64,000 bases of DNA from Myxocyprinus asiaticus (Eukaryota > Chordata > Actinopteri > Cypriniformes > Catostomidae), in contig NC_059368.1 in assembly GCF_019703515.2 (NCBI RefSeq), positions 28,823,289 to 28,887,288 on the forward strand, in the 5' to 3' direction. Positions 22,463-33,904 of this stretch are shown here, piece after piece. The position numbers and the translations under genes were made by a program. Below the pieces are notes generated by a model that had not been told where the DNA came from, searched no databases, and worked only from the letters and a program-made list of their open reading frames with translations. Within the stretch, counting starts at the first letter, position 1. Each line of letters opens with the position of its first letter.

Positions 22463-23624
22463 GTAGTGCCCGACTGATATATCACCAATCTATAATTAAA
22501 TTATAAACAAAACATTTCGCTGCCCAAAATAACTTCATATTTAATTGTGCATTTTATTGTGGAAAAAACTGTAAAAGAAGATATTTTAAGCAGCTCGTCA
22601 ATGCTTTTAAAATAGAAAAACAATAAATAGATGCTGTTTATCTGTTTTTCAGAGTTACAGTCTGCTTTAGCAATAACACTTTTTTTCCCTGACTATTTAA
22701 AAAGTTACAGTTAATTCATCAAGGACCAGTTTAAGTTGACAACACTACGTGGACTACAAGAGACTACAGATGCCTACATGTGTGGATACATTATGCCTAA
22801 AAAGACATAATAGCCCATTATTAATAATATTTGTCTGAATTTTTATTTTGATATGTTGTTTTAGTAAACTGTGAGAGACATGATGTGGGTGACTTGACTT
22901 AATGAAGTTCTTAACCATGACGAAACTGCGATGCAAACACTGTCTTGGCTGCACAAATGCCACGTGCGATTTTACGAGTTGTCTAGTCCCATGCCGTGCG
23001 AAACTGCCTTGTAGTTTTTAGTACATTGGCTACATACCTGTCTTTAAGTATTCGTAATGCCAGCCACCTCGGTAATCGATGTTATTCAGCAGTCTCCATA
23101 GTAACATTCAAGCGTATTGGTTGACTGAGTGTGCCGCTCTGCTGGTGTGTTTGCTCAACACAGTGAAACAAACTCTGGCTACATCTATGACATCAGGGGG
23201 TGCTACAACTGCTTGCAGACATTTATTCCTGTTTCATTATTTGTATTTATTTATTTTGTTCATTGCATCACAAATCAAATGCCATGGACTCGGCTGGACT
23301 CCCAAGTCCTAAAGGCTCGAGTCCGAGTCAAGTCCGACTTAAAATGCATCCGAGTCTGTGACAAGTCCAAGTCTATTAAAATTGGACTCGGGACTCAGAG
23401 TCAAGTCCGAACTCGAGTACCCCAACTCTGCTACTTTCATTAGCGAAGCAAAACAAAATAACTGGCTGTATTGTGTCTATGTGGTCTTGCTCCTACGGCC
23501 AAAAATCTCCTTCTGTGTTTCATGTAACAAAGAAACTCATAGGGGTTTGGATGAGATTGAGTAAATGATGACAGAATTTTCTTTTTATTCAATAAAATTG
23601 GTATAAAAGCTGATCTCCGTCCAC
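22463..23624. other. No gene recognised
   Basis: AT-rich sequence. A short segment at 23290-23425 is built from repeated GAGTC/AAGTCC words (GAGTCCGAGTCAAGTCCGAC and relatives), resembling the subterminal part of a fish hAT-type MITE. No frame is convincing. Confidence 0.4.
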
Positions 23625-23768
23625 TTGCATTGTATGGACCTACAGAGCTGAGATATTCTTCTAAAAATCTTTGTTTGTGTTCGGCTGAAGAAAGAAAGTC
23701 ATACACATCTGGGATGGCATGAGGGTGAGTAAATGATGAGAGGATTTTCCTTTTTAGGTGAACTAACA
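23625..23768 (+). repeat. TTAA-type palindromic MITE, one arm
   Basis: The arm has ATTGTATGGACCTACAGAGC, AAGTCATACACATCTGGGAT and GGTGAGTAAATGATGAGAGG, ending in GGTGAACTAAC. It matches the right arm of the element at 4087-4607; the left arm is missing. Confidence 0.65.
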
Positions 23769-25394
23769 TTAGGTGAACTTAAATGCAAGGGATTTGTTGC
23801 TAAATAAATTTCCATGAGAGTCTTTTTTTTTTTTTTTTTTTTTTACTTTTCTTTTGTAATGCTCCTGGAGGGCAATGTATAATTCTAAATACAGGCAGAA
23901 AATAGCATGGCTCTAAGAGTCATAGTTTTTGCTTTTTACAGTGCATCTTTCTTTTGACAATTAGCCCTGAGAGACATTCTTTTAACACGATATTAAAAAA
24001 AAACAAAAACAAAAAAAAAAAACACCAACAGCTAAAGACAAGAGACCTGAAAGAGGCCTCCGGCTCTTCACCTCCACTCTAAAAAATATTTACACTTCAA
24101 AAAAGGGTAACGCTTTAGAATACTGTTTCATACTTAATAGGTAACTATGCAGGAATTAATGCAGAGCAAATGAGTAGTACTGCATTAACACTTCAGTCAC
24201 TACTACTAACTAATACAGAAACACAATTAACTAATCACTAAGTAATAGCGATCTGATGACTGTGGTAGTTCACTGTTAGTGTTTTAATTTAAAACATATT
24301 TGTGCACAGAAATATGTTTTTTGTATTATGGGCTAATTCCATGACTGCCATCTATTATTTTGAATGGTATGGAAAAGCAACTTCAATAAATAAGCAGATG
24401 GCTACCGTGATTAAATTAATCACAAAAATTTGCCATTTATTTGTTCTCTGTGCACTTGTCGATGACAGGTGCATGATACGAGATATTTGTGTTGGCACTC
24501 CTGGAAGTGTCATGACGCAGATGTGTTTGCAGCATCGGATCTGTGCAAGTATGCCATTAAGACCAATCCATAATAGTGTGAGTAATGCTTCATGTACAAT
24601 AAACTGGCTTTCAAGGATGTATACCTTGTCTCATGATTAACACAGGCTAACAACTGGGGTAAATTCTGTGACACTATATTTTTGCGTTAATGCCAATTTT
24701 CTCGACAAAAAGTGTTTCCAAACCTGTTTTTCACAACATTTGAAGTATCGACATAAAAGACCATTTGTGAACTTTAACCTCAACAAACCACATTGAAGTT
24801 GATTCCGCCTCCCTTTGCAAGTCTTCGCTTGCTGTCCAACAATAATATTTCCCTTACAATAGCACTTCTGCAATCTGTGCCTAATTATGTAGAATGAGAA
24901 ACATGTGTTCAGTTTTGGAAGGGGCAGATTTTTGTACAAGTGTCTGTGGTTTGATTTGATGGAATAGATTTCTGGGTAATTAACATATGTTTATTTTAAA
25001 GAGAGAGTGTTTTACCGACTGACTGGATTCAGTGATTAGTATGTGTTCATGACTTTACACGTGACAGAGCAAACAGATCCTGGGTTCATTAGTCAGTCCT
25101 GAATGAAAGAGGAACTCATTATAGGTCAAAAACTATATTTTTACAAAGGGGGTTAATGGAGAATGAACTTGTCATGGAAATAGAACCTTGTGTAATATTA
25201 TATTTTAATAAACAGTTCTCTGGAATACTTGATTCTGATTGGTCAATGCCACCATCTAGTGGTCTGATATTTCTGAGTAACAACCGCACATCCACGTATC
25301 AGATCGCTCATCCATGTATTGCCAGCCATCTGTATTACTTCTCGGATCACTGTGCTATCTCTACAAGTAAGCTAATAAAATAATTTCAACTCAA
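23769..25394. other. No gene recognised
   Basis: AT-rich DNA with a T tract at 23823-23846 and A-rich runs near 23996-24021. The 24110-24260 stretch (GGTAACGCTTTAGAATACTG onward) resembles one arm of a fish GTAACACTTTA-type MITE. No coding feature is supported. Confidence 0.4.
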
Positions 25395-25800
25395 ATCAAT
25401 TTTTCATGTGCCTTTGTTTATTTATTTGACAAGTAGTCTTGAAATAAGATGCATAATGAGCTGTCAGATGTTGATTAATTAGAAAATAAACACCAACGGA
25501 ACTCCAACGTAAACCAGAGGTGGATTGCAGCTGTTCAGTGATTTATTTCTTCTTACATAATGAAATTCATTTTAAAACATTATTTTGATTATTTGACAAA
25601 TATTCTTGTAATAGGCTGGATAATGATGAGTCAGACGGTAATTTTCACAGAATAAACACCTACAGAACTCCAACACGAAATTACATAATTTCAAGGCAAA
25701 ATAATTTTTTTATGTCCATGTTTTTATTTGTTTGGTTAGAAGCCGTGTAATAAGCATGATAATGTAGAGTCAGCCTGTTGTTATCACAAAATTAACCCCT
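25395..25800. repeat. Diverged tandem repeat, about three units of 130-165 bp
   Basis: Three successive units share, in order, a TTTATTTATTTGAC-like segment, GTAATA(A/G)GCTGGATAATG, a GAGTCAG block and AGAATAAACACC, with ACTCCAAC after the first two. Divergence is high, so this is an old array or a structured part of a larger repeat. Confidence 0.55.
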
Positions 25801-26903
25801 TCAGGGTGATCCAAGTCCCCTCCCTATCACCCTGGCCATTTTGTTTTTATTTTTTTATTTGATAACAACTGGCTGACTGTACATTATCCCTTACATATTG
25901 CACTACACCTATTTTATAGTTATACTTGGGGATTTGGGTTCTTTGTGTGTGTGTGTGTGTGTGTGTGTAGATTAATTACCACATGAGTGTAAATATGATC
26001 CCCTCTTCATGTTAATTAGATTTAGTGACAATCAAGTTGTGATAATTCTCAATGGCAAACACATAATAACAGTTTTATAATGTATGACCATTAATAATAA
26101 TAGAAGTGCTCCATGAAGTAACCCAGAAATCACTTTATTTTCTGTACAGAGCCACAGCTGGTACAGCAGAAACGCTGTCAGTGTGAACGCACAAGAAAGG
26201 CTGCTGTTCTAGTTGCAGTGCTGTTTAGTTTACCCTCTGCTTCTGTGTGCACCCCAAAATAGACCTAACATGCAAATCTACACCCCCTGTATCTATTCCT
26301 TCTACATGTGTTAAACCAGACAGATTAATATCTATAAAGTATTAATTGCATTCAAGTTATCTGACTGGTGCCATATTCCTAATTTCCTTTAAACAAATGT
26401 GATGACAATTAGGCAAGATGTTTTGACACCATACTGTTAACATGTGCCTCACCGCACCCTGTGCTAAACCTTTGCACCCCTATTTGCTGATAAAGACATT
26501 CATTTTATGTATAGGGAGAGTTTGGCCGCATTGGTTTTTGGCTGTTGCGTCAGCGGTCAGAGTTAACGGGCTTATCCCAGCAAACTCAAAGATGCTGACA
26601 TATTCTCTCTCTGTCATTAATCGTTTTACACACTTTCACAGGCTTACTTGGGATAAGCCCACAGCTTTGACCCTGGGAAAAAATTTTTTTCATATTATCC
26701 ATATTATCCAATGGTGGGACTGTCAGTGGATATTCTCTCCATCCATCACCCACTCTACTAGAAGGAAAAGTTAATCATAGCTGACAACAGAAATAAACGG
26801 CCACTTTCATTGTAGAGCTGAGACATGAAACATATTGCATTTAATTCTGAGCAAGAGTCAGATTCAAAACAATTTCTGTAAGCTGAACTGACAAATACAG
26901 GGT
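25801..26903. other. No gene recognised
   Basis: AT-rich DNA with a TG dinucleotide tract at about 25946-25969. Frames of up to 110 codons have no recognisable domain. Confidence 0.45.
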
Positions 26904-26914
26904 CAGTGATATAT

Positions 26915-27350
26915 ATATTTTCTCCCCCTTTTCTCCCCAATTTGGCATGCCCAATTCCCAATGCTCTCTAGGTCCTCATGGCGGCGTAGTGACTCGCCTC
27001 AATCCAAGTGGTAGAGAACGAATCTCAGTTGCCTCCACATCTGAGACGTCAATCCACGCATCTTATCACGTGGCTTGTTAAGCGCATTACCACGGAGACA
27101 TAGCGTGTGTGGAGGCCCACGCTATTCTCTGTGGCATCCACGCACAACTCATCACGTGCCCCACCGAGAGCGAGAACCACATTATAGCGACCATAAGGAG
27201 GTTACCCCAAAGTGACTCTACCCACCCTAGCAACCGGGCCAATTGGTTGCTTAGGAAGCCTGACTGGAGTCACTCAGCATGCCCTGGATTTGAACTTGCG
27301 ACTCCAGGGGTGGTAGTCAGCGTCTTTACTTGCTAAGCTACCCATACCCC
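26915..27350 (-). mobile_element. tRNA-derived SINE, cyprinid type, minus strand
   Basis: The element is bounded by perfect 11-bp duplications CAGTGATATAT (26904-26914 and 27351-27361). On the minus strand the tRNA-like head carries a B box GTTCAAATCC (27295-27286). The body has CCGGTTGCTAGGGTGGGTAG and the tail a GGGGAGAAAAGGGGGAGAAA-type end. A second copy of the same family lies at 51104-51550 in the opposite orientation. Confidence 0.85.
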
Positions 27351-27361
27351 CAGTGATATAT

Positions 27362-27643
27362 TTTAATTTACTCAACCATTAGTGTGGTTCTGTAATTTAA
27401 TTAGACATGCAGCAGCGCATTTTATTATAAAGGTAGTATAACAGTACTGGGATGCTTCACTGTTTGTATCACTCCACTTATTTGTGTTTGTGGCATTCCA
27501 GACAGGATATCAGTCTGTACATTGCAATAATTGGTCCTGTTTTGGCTGTGTTTTAAATTATTTTCATTTTCTTCTTTTTCTCTCTCATTCAATAATCAAA
27601 CTGATTATAATGACACCGTATAACATTTTTTTGTTTTTTTTTG
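27362..27643. other. No gene recognised
   Basis: Short AT-rich spacer between the SINE and the cryptic transposon, with T-rich tracts at its right end. Confidence 0.4.
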
Positions 27644-27781
27644 TTTTTGTTCCTGGGTAGTAAGTGTTATCTCCTAATAGCTTATGCCTCAAAAGTATAG
27701 AAAATGGCTATTATTCCCCACAAACTTTACTTTTGTGACCAGGACAGTGATATTTTGAAATTTTCCAGAACATTCCATATA

Positions 27782-29366
27782 CAGGTGCATCTCAATAAAT
27801 TAGAATGTCGTGGAAAAGTTCATTTATTTGAGTAATTCAACTCAAATTGTGAAACTCGTGTATTAAATAAATTAAATGCACACAGACTGAAGTAGTTTAA
27901 GTCTTTGGTTCTTTTAATTGTGATGATTTTGGCTCACATTTAACAAAAACCCACCAATTCACTATCTCAAAAAATTAGAATATGGTGACATGCCAATCAG
28001 CTAATCAACTCAAAACACTTGCAAAGGTTTCCTGAGCCTTCAAAATGGTCTCTCAGTTTTGTTCACTAGGCTGCACAATCATGGGGAAGACTGCTGATCT
28101 GACAGTTGTCCAGAAGACAATCATTGATACCCTTCACAAGGAGGGTAAGCCACAAACATTCATTGCCAAAGAAGCTGGCTGTTCACAGAATGCTGTATCC
28201 AAGCATGTTAACAGAAAGTTGAGTGGAAGGAAAAAGTGTGGAAGAAAAAGATGCACAACCAACCGAGAGAACCACAGCCTTATGAGAATTGTCAAGCAAA
28301 ATCGATTCAAGAATTTGGGTGAACTTCACAAGGAATGGACTGAGGCTGGGGTCAAGGCATCAAGAGCCACCACACACAGACATGTCAAGGAATTTGGCTA
28401 CAGTTGTTGTATTCCTCTTGTTAAGCCACTCCTGAACCACAGACAACGTCAGAGGCGTCTTACCTGAGCTAAGGAGAAGAAGAACTGGACTGTTGCCCAG
28501 TGGTCCAAAGTCTTCTTTTCAGATGAGAGCAAGTTTTGTATTTCATTTGGAAACCAAGGTCCTAGAGTCTGGAGGAAGGGTGGAGAAGCTCATAGCCCAA
28601 GTTGCTTGAAGTCCAGTGTTAAGTTTCCACAGTCTGTGATGATTTGGGGTGCAATGTCATCTGCTGGTGTTGGTCCATTGTGTTTTTTGAAAACCAAAGT
28701 CACTGCACCCGTTTACCAAGAAATTTTGGAGCACTTCATGCTTCCTTCTGCTGACCAGCTTTTTAAAGATGCTGATTTCATTTTCCAGCAGGATTTGGCA
28801 CCTGCCCACACTGCCAAAAGCACCAAAAGTTGGTTAAATGACCATGGTGTTGGTGTGCTTGACTGGCCAGCAAACTCACCAGACCTGAACCCCATAGAGA
28901 ATCTATGGGGTATTGTCAAGAGGAAAATGAGAAACAAGAGACCAAAAAATGCAGATGAGCTGAAGGCCACTGTCAAAGAAACCTGGGCTTCCATACCACC
29001 TCAGCAGTGCCACAAACTGATCGCCTCCATGCCACGCTGAATTGAGGCAGTAATTAAAGCAAAAAGGAGCTCCTACCAAGTATTGAGTACATATACAGTA
29101 AATGAACATACTTTCCAGAAGGCCAACAATTCACTAAAAATGTTTTTTTAATTGGTCTTATGATGTATTCTAATTTTTTGAGATAGTGAATTGGTGGGTT
29201 TTTGTTAAATGTGAGCCAAAATCATCACAATTAAAAGAACCAAAGACTTAAACTACTTCAGTCTGTGTGCATTGAATTTATTTAATACACAAGTTTCACA
29301 ATTTGAGTTGAATTACTGAAATAAATGAACTTTTCCACGACATTCTAATTTATTGAGATGCACCTG
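27782..29366 (+). mobile_element. Tc1/mariner element with ~200-bp inverted repeats
   Basis: The ends CAGGTGCATCTCAATAAATT and its complement are flanked by TA duplications (27780-27781 and 29367-29368). The inverted repeats are about 200 bp long (to about 27990, and from about 29161) with few mismatches. The 1585-bp element holds one transposase frame with two stop codons. It lies just inside the left arm of the cryptic transposon, so it is younger than that element. Confidence 0.9.
28081..29040 (+). pseudogene. Tc1-like transposase, premature TGA codons
   Basis: Start chosen at MGKTADLTVVQKTIIDTL, the usual N-terminus of this subfamily; the frame is open upstream to 28045. The HTH region has TFIAKEAGCSQNAVSKHVN, then basic RKLSGRKKCGRKR. 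The DDE triad is intact: first Asp in FFSDESKF, second in FQQDLAPAHTAKS, Glu in [11 protein letters not shown]. The frame is intact except for a TGA at 28465-28467 where relatives have Trp (RLTWAKEKK) and a TGA at 29038-29040 where an Arg codon is expected, followed by IEAVIKAK. Both lesions are single transitions, which suggests a rather recent loss. Confidence 0.85.
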
Positions 29367-29498
29367 TAGATTCAGTGCTGAGTAAACTTGGAAGAATTTC
29401 CAGTAATATAAACAGTAGTATAAATACAGGGACCTTAAGCCCACCAGTTCAGTTTAGTTCCAGCTGCCTAAGAGGATACATATCTGCATTTTTCTGAG

Positions 29499-30444
29499 AT
29501 GGCATCAAGAGACTTCAAGCATCCGGCAGACGCATTTTGCTATGTCTGTGGCCAGTTTATCAAGACAAGAGCGAGAAAGTACTCTGTGGAAGCATCTGCT
29601 AAGATGTGTGAGGCCTACAAGGCATATTTTGGCATGCCTGTCAGGGATCAAGGAAACCCTGGGCACCTCATTTCACCTGCGAGCACTGCAAAAAAAAACC
29701 TCTGGAAGGTAAGATGGACAATTGTTGCTCAGAATTTTATGTTATAAAATGTGTTAATTTTTAAAATTGTAAAAGTTTTTAATTTTAAAATGTTTTTTTG
29801 GGACACCTTTGGGACAGCAGAGACACCAAGGCGCACTACCACAGGCGGGACTGGCCACAGCGGACCGAGTTCTCTGTAGGGAGGAACAACATCAAGTGGG
29901 AGCTGCTGATGCCACCACTGCACATCAAATTGGGCCTTATGAAACAATTTGTCAGAGCTCTAGATAAGGAGTCGGCAGCCTTCAAGTACCTTCAAGACTT
30001 CTTCCCTAAGCTGTCTGAGGCAAAGGTCAAAGCCGGTGTCTTCGTCGGACGATAGATAAAGAAGATCCTGGAGTGCAGTGAATTCCCCAAGAAGCTCACT
30101 AGTCAGGAGAAAGCGGCTTGGAACGGCTTTGTCGCAGTGGTTCTGGGCTTCCTGGGCAATCACAAGGCCAAAAACTTTGTGGAGCTGGTTGAGACTGGTG
30201 AAGAACTACGGCACAATGGGCTGTAGGATGTCCCTCAGAGTCCATATCCTTGATGCTCATCTTGATAAATTCAAGGAGAACATGGGAGCGTACTCGGAGG
30301 AGCATCCATCAGGATATACTGGACTTTGAATGCCGCTACCAAGGACAGTATAACGAGAACATGATGGGAGACTACATTTGGGGGCTAATTCGTGAAAGTG
30401 ATTTACAGTATAATCTTAAATCTCGAAAAACTACTCCCTTCTAA
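29499..30444 (+). pseudogene. Cys-rich transposon-associated protein, internally deleted
   Basis: The start at 29499 opens MASRDFKHPADAFCYVCGQF, with a CxxC pair, then CEAYKAYFGM. The frame meets AAG/GTAAGA near 29708, a possible splice donor. Homology resumes at 29800 with LWDSRDTKAHYHRRDWPQRT, then MPPLHIKLGLMKQFVRALDK. After a stop at 30053 and two shifts come FLGNHKAKNFVELVE, MSLRVHILDAHLDKF and MMGDYIWGLIRESDLQY. Family members I recall are longer, with about 300 more residues between the two halves, so the centre is deleted here. I do not know a proven biochemical activity. Presence inside long inverted repeats suggests a transposase. Confidence 0.6.
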
Positions 30445-30678
30445 ATCTTTTGTAGTCATTTTTGTATTACTTTAGTATAAATACATGTTGTTGTTTTTTT
30501 TCTGACTTTATGTGAACGAAAAGACACAAATCCGCCCGTTTTCTCATTGGAAATAGGTAAATTTCAAAATAGCGCTGTCCTGGTCACAAAAGCAAAGTTT
30601 GTGGGGAATAATAGCCATTTTCTATGCTTTTGAGGTATAAGCAATTAGGAAATAACACTTACTACCCAGGAACAAAAA

Positions 30679-31528
30679 TTGTGTTACATAGTGTTATCAC
30701 TACTATTATTACCATTACATTTATTATTGTTAAATTATTTTAAAAGTGAGTTACAAATTATTTTTGAGCCCCACTAATAAAAGAGTGACAGTAAATTTGC
30801 CATCTCTCTTCTGACAGTCATAATCCATTGCTCTCTTTTTTTTCTTTATTTGGAAAGTTGTGCAATAGTGGTGTTTTCCTTTTGACGTTGGAGCAAATGG
30901 GTAGAGATTTGCTGTGGTCTGCCATTCATTCATCCTGCAAATGTTTACTTTACATTCCAAAACAAAGAAGTGTGAAAAGTGTCCTTAGGGCTTAGGGATG
31001 ATTACTTCTGAATGGAACGCACCCACATTAACTATGCTAATTACTAACTGACTAATGATGCTCCAGCAGCTTACACAGGCTAACTGAGCCTAAAGTGAAG
31101 TGTTCATAATGGCAGTATTGGTTAAGCAGGACTGCAATCTGCATGGAAAAATCAATCTCCTCTTGCTCGACGATCCAAGATCTGTTTTTAAGCTGTAAAC
31201 TCAGACTAAAAGGACTCTCACTATGTTGTTTATGAGCTATGAGAAGATGGGAAAATCAATAGCAAAAGCACTCGCTGGATTCATAATCATTTGTGATTGC
31301 TTTTCTCTCTCACATTCTTTTTTGTCCTATTTTTCTGCTTCTGTTTTGCCTGCCGATATGTCAGTGTTAAGAGGTCACCCTGTGCCTGGTTTGTCTCAGT
31401 GCTGGGCTGATTAAATCAACATATGATTATTAATATCTTACAGTCCTGAAAAACAAAAACAGAAGAATATAGACAACATAAATCATCTCTCCTTTCTACT
31501 GTAGGTATGAATGTGTCTTCTGAATGTA

Positions 31529-31567
<39 letters not shown>

Positions 31568-31949
31568 ATCAATTCAGTGTGCTTTATTGGAATGACTGTT
31601 TTCCATGCAATATCACTAAAGCATTCAAATCAACACAGGAACAGTACTGATAGGAATGAAAATTAAAACAGGAATTGGTGAATTGTGAAGAATAGGCATA
31701 CATAAACAACATAAACAACAAATAATATCATATCACAACCACATATCTAAATAACTTTTAAAGAATTTAATGAATGTATCAGGTGTGTGACTCTAATATA
31801 AAGTATATTCTACTGCAAGAATTACATTCTCCAATAACTGAGAAAAATATTGGATAATTGTGGGATACTGTAAATGTGAGAAAATATGTTTAACAAAATA
31901 TTCCTCTCATATTTCTTGGTATTACAATGAAGGAGAAAGTGTGCCTTAG
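30679..31949. other. No gene recognised
   Basis: AT-rich DNA with a CT tract at 31531-31563. No frame above 70 codons has a recognisable domain. Confidence 0.5.
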
Positions 31950-32044
31950 GTTTCCTATCTGTCATTCACTCAACGTTGTGTCGATGTAGTGACACTAGGG
32001 GTCACTCTTGGGAGACCGAGACACCTCTGGTCTTTGATAAAAGG

Positions 32045-32103
32045 CCAATGAGAATTGTCGAGTTGTATTTGCATACCACTCCCCCGGACATACGGGTATA
32101 AAA
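32045..32103 (+). promoter_or_regulatory. DIRS terminal-repeat promoter, copy 3
   Basis: CCAAT (32045-32049), octamer ATTTGCAT (32067-32074) and TATAAAA (32097-32103) are arranged as in copies 1 and 4. Because the promoter lies in the terminal repeat, a mirrored copy is also present in the right repeat, pointing inward. Confidence 0.6.
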
Positions 32104-32156
32104 GGAGCTGGTATGCAACCACTCATTCAGATTTTCTCTTCGTAGCCAAACGGTCG

Positions 32157-32417
32157 ATGTTTACTGAGCTGACTGTTCATTCACCTCTGCTGGATCTGAT
32201 GGCACATTTCAGCCGCTTCTCCCTCCTCTGCACTGGTGCACTGCAGAGAACGCCCCTGGGCGCTTCAGCAGAAAAAAGAGAGTATATTTTTCTGAAAGAG
32301 TATATTTCTCTAAAAGAGTGGCACACAAGGAACGTCTTTTTAAAGACGTATCTTTTTAAAGATGCCTTTCCGATTGTGTGTTATACCTGGTTGTGGTCGT
32401 TACCTCTCAACTTCTGA
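32157..32417 (+). other. Leader ORF overlapping the gag start (DIRS copy 3)
   Basis: The ATG at 32157 lies about 55 bases after the TATA box and opens an 86-codon frame starting MFTELTVHSPLLDL. It overlaps the gag ATG (32362) by 56 bases in another frame. It corresponds to the leader ORF of copy 1. No family is recognised. Confidence 0.3.
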
Positions 32418-33514
32418 CGGTCACGATCGCTGTCTTTCGTGTCTGGGCGCGACCCACGTGGAGACAGTGTTCATGGATGGATCATGTTCTCACTGCCTCG
32501 GTCCTTCTACCTACGGATATGAGGCCAGTGCGACTAGCACTGGGGGCGATTTGGGGACCCCAATGGGATCACCTCTGCCGGGTATCCCCCCACAGACCTC
32601 CCATTACCCAGCATGCTTGTCTGCCCCGATCGGGCTTCTGGATGTGTCCGCTGGCTCGTCTCATGGCGAGTTTGACCTCTTGTTCTGAGCCCGCGAAGCT
32701 GATGAGCTCTCGAGCGCAGCATCGGAGAGTGGGCTCGTCCAGTCGGACGCAGAAGCCTCAGCTGGGCTCCCTCCCTCGGGTGTGGTTGCCTAGTCACAGG
32801 CTGATGCGGAAATGACAGACTTGCTTTCCCGGGCAGCCGCTCAAAGCAGCCACGCCCTGCTCCAATTTCTTTCTTCCTGGAAGTGCATGAGGAGCTGAAA
32901 AGATCGTGGGAGGCACCTTTCACTGCCCGGTCCCGATCTTTCAGCTCCCCCGCCCTCACTACCCTTGATGGCGGGGCGGCCAGGGGCAATTCGGCCATTC
33001 CCCCGGTGGATAAGGTGCTCGTGGTGCACCTATGCCCACAGAGTGCCGCCACCTGGTGCGGACACCCAAAGCTCCCATCCAAGGCCAGTAGGTTCACGTC
33101 ATCCCTGACGGCCAAAGCCTACAGTGCCGCTGGACAAGCCACCTCCACCATGCAAGCCATGGCTCTCCTACAAGTCCACCAAGCCAAGGCACTGAAAGAA
33201 CTGCACAAGGGTAGTTCTGGCCCAGATTTGATGCCAACCTCGCTCTCCGGGCGACGAAGGTCATGGCGTGGACTCTCGGGCGGGCGATGTCCACCTTAGT
33301 GGTCCAGGAGCGCCACCTTTGGCTCAACCTGGTCGAGATGGGTGACGCCGACAAGACACAGTTCCTTGCTGCCCCCATTTCCCAGGTTGGCCTATTCGGC
33401 GACGGAGGCTATCCGGCAGCAGACGGACGGAGGCTATCCGGCACATCCTGCCCTGGCGCGGCTCAAGATCCTGCACCCCACCTGCTCGTCGCCAAGGGCA
33501 TCCCCCTGTGGTGA
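32362..33514 (+). pseudogene. DIRS gag-like protein, copy 3
   Basis: Starts MPFRLCVIPGCGRYL. The Cys/His module is cut by an in-frame deletion that joins CSHC directly to LGPSTYGYE, removing about 27 codons present in copy 1. A TGA at 32686 replaces a Gly codon (LLF-GAR in relatives). Homology continues with HEELKRSWEAPFTARSRSF (from 32883) and SLTAKAYSAAGQA, and after a shift with LVVQERHLWLNLVEM and APISQVGLFGD to about 33400. A basic, Pro-rich C-terminal region follows. Broken by at least one stop and one frameshift. Confidence 0.7.
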
Positions 33515-33904
33515 CTGCACCGGCTCCACCACAGCCCGCCCCTTCAGCCCGGCCCTCGCGTGGAGCCCACAGCAGGAAGCAGACACCACCCGTCTTACGG
33601 CCGGCCGCCAAGAACCCTCGCAAGGCTTCGAAGCGCCCCTGAGACGGGCGACCCAGGGACGACGAAACCCACCTTTGGAGCTGGTAAGCAGACCACTCCA
33701 TCCCCCGGTGGAGGGCTGGGAGGAGAATCTTTTGTTGCTTTTTCATTTTATTTCGCCACATGCCCAAGTGGCTGCGGTACCCAACAGTTCAGCAAAAGAG
33801 CGGTTTCCTCGTTCCCTGGGTCACGTACCCAGTGTGCACGGCCGTCATCATGACCACCATCCACCTTTCCATCCTTGTAGGTTTGGCGCACCAGCGGCGG
33901 TCTT

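Larger units (their letters stand above)
27644..30678 (+). mobile_element. Cryptic DNA transposon with ~120-bp inverted repeats, interrupted by Tc1
   Basis: The left arm TTTTTGTTCCTGGGTAGTAA onward (27644 to about 27765) is repeated in inverse orientation at about 30555-30678 with only a few mismatches. Between the arms lie the Tc1 element 27782-29366 and a broken gene (29499-30444) for a Cys-rich protein of a family common in fish and arthropods as multicopy genes. Element length without the Tc1 is about 1.45 kb. The target duplication is not clear, so the superfamily is left open. Confidence 0.7.
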
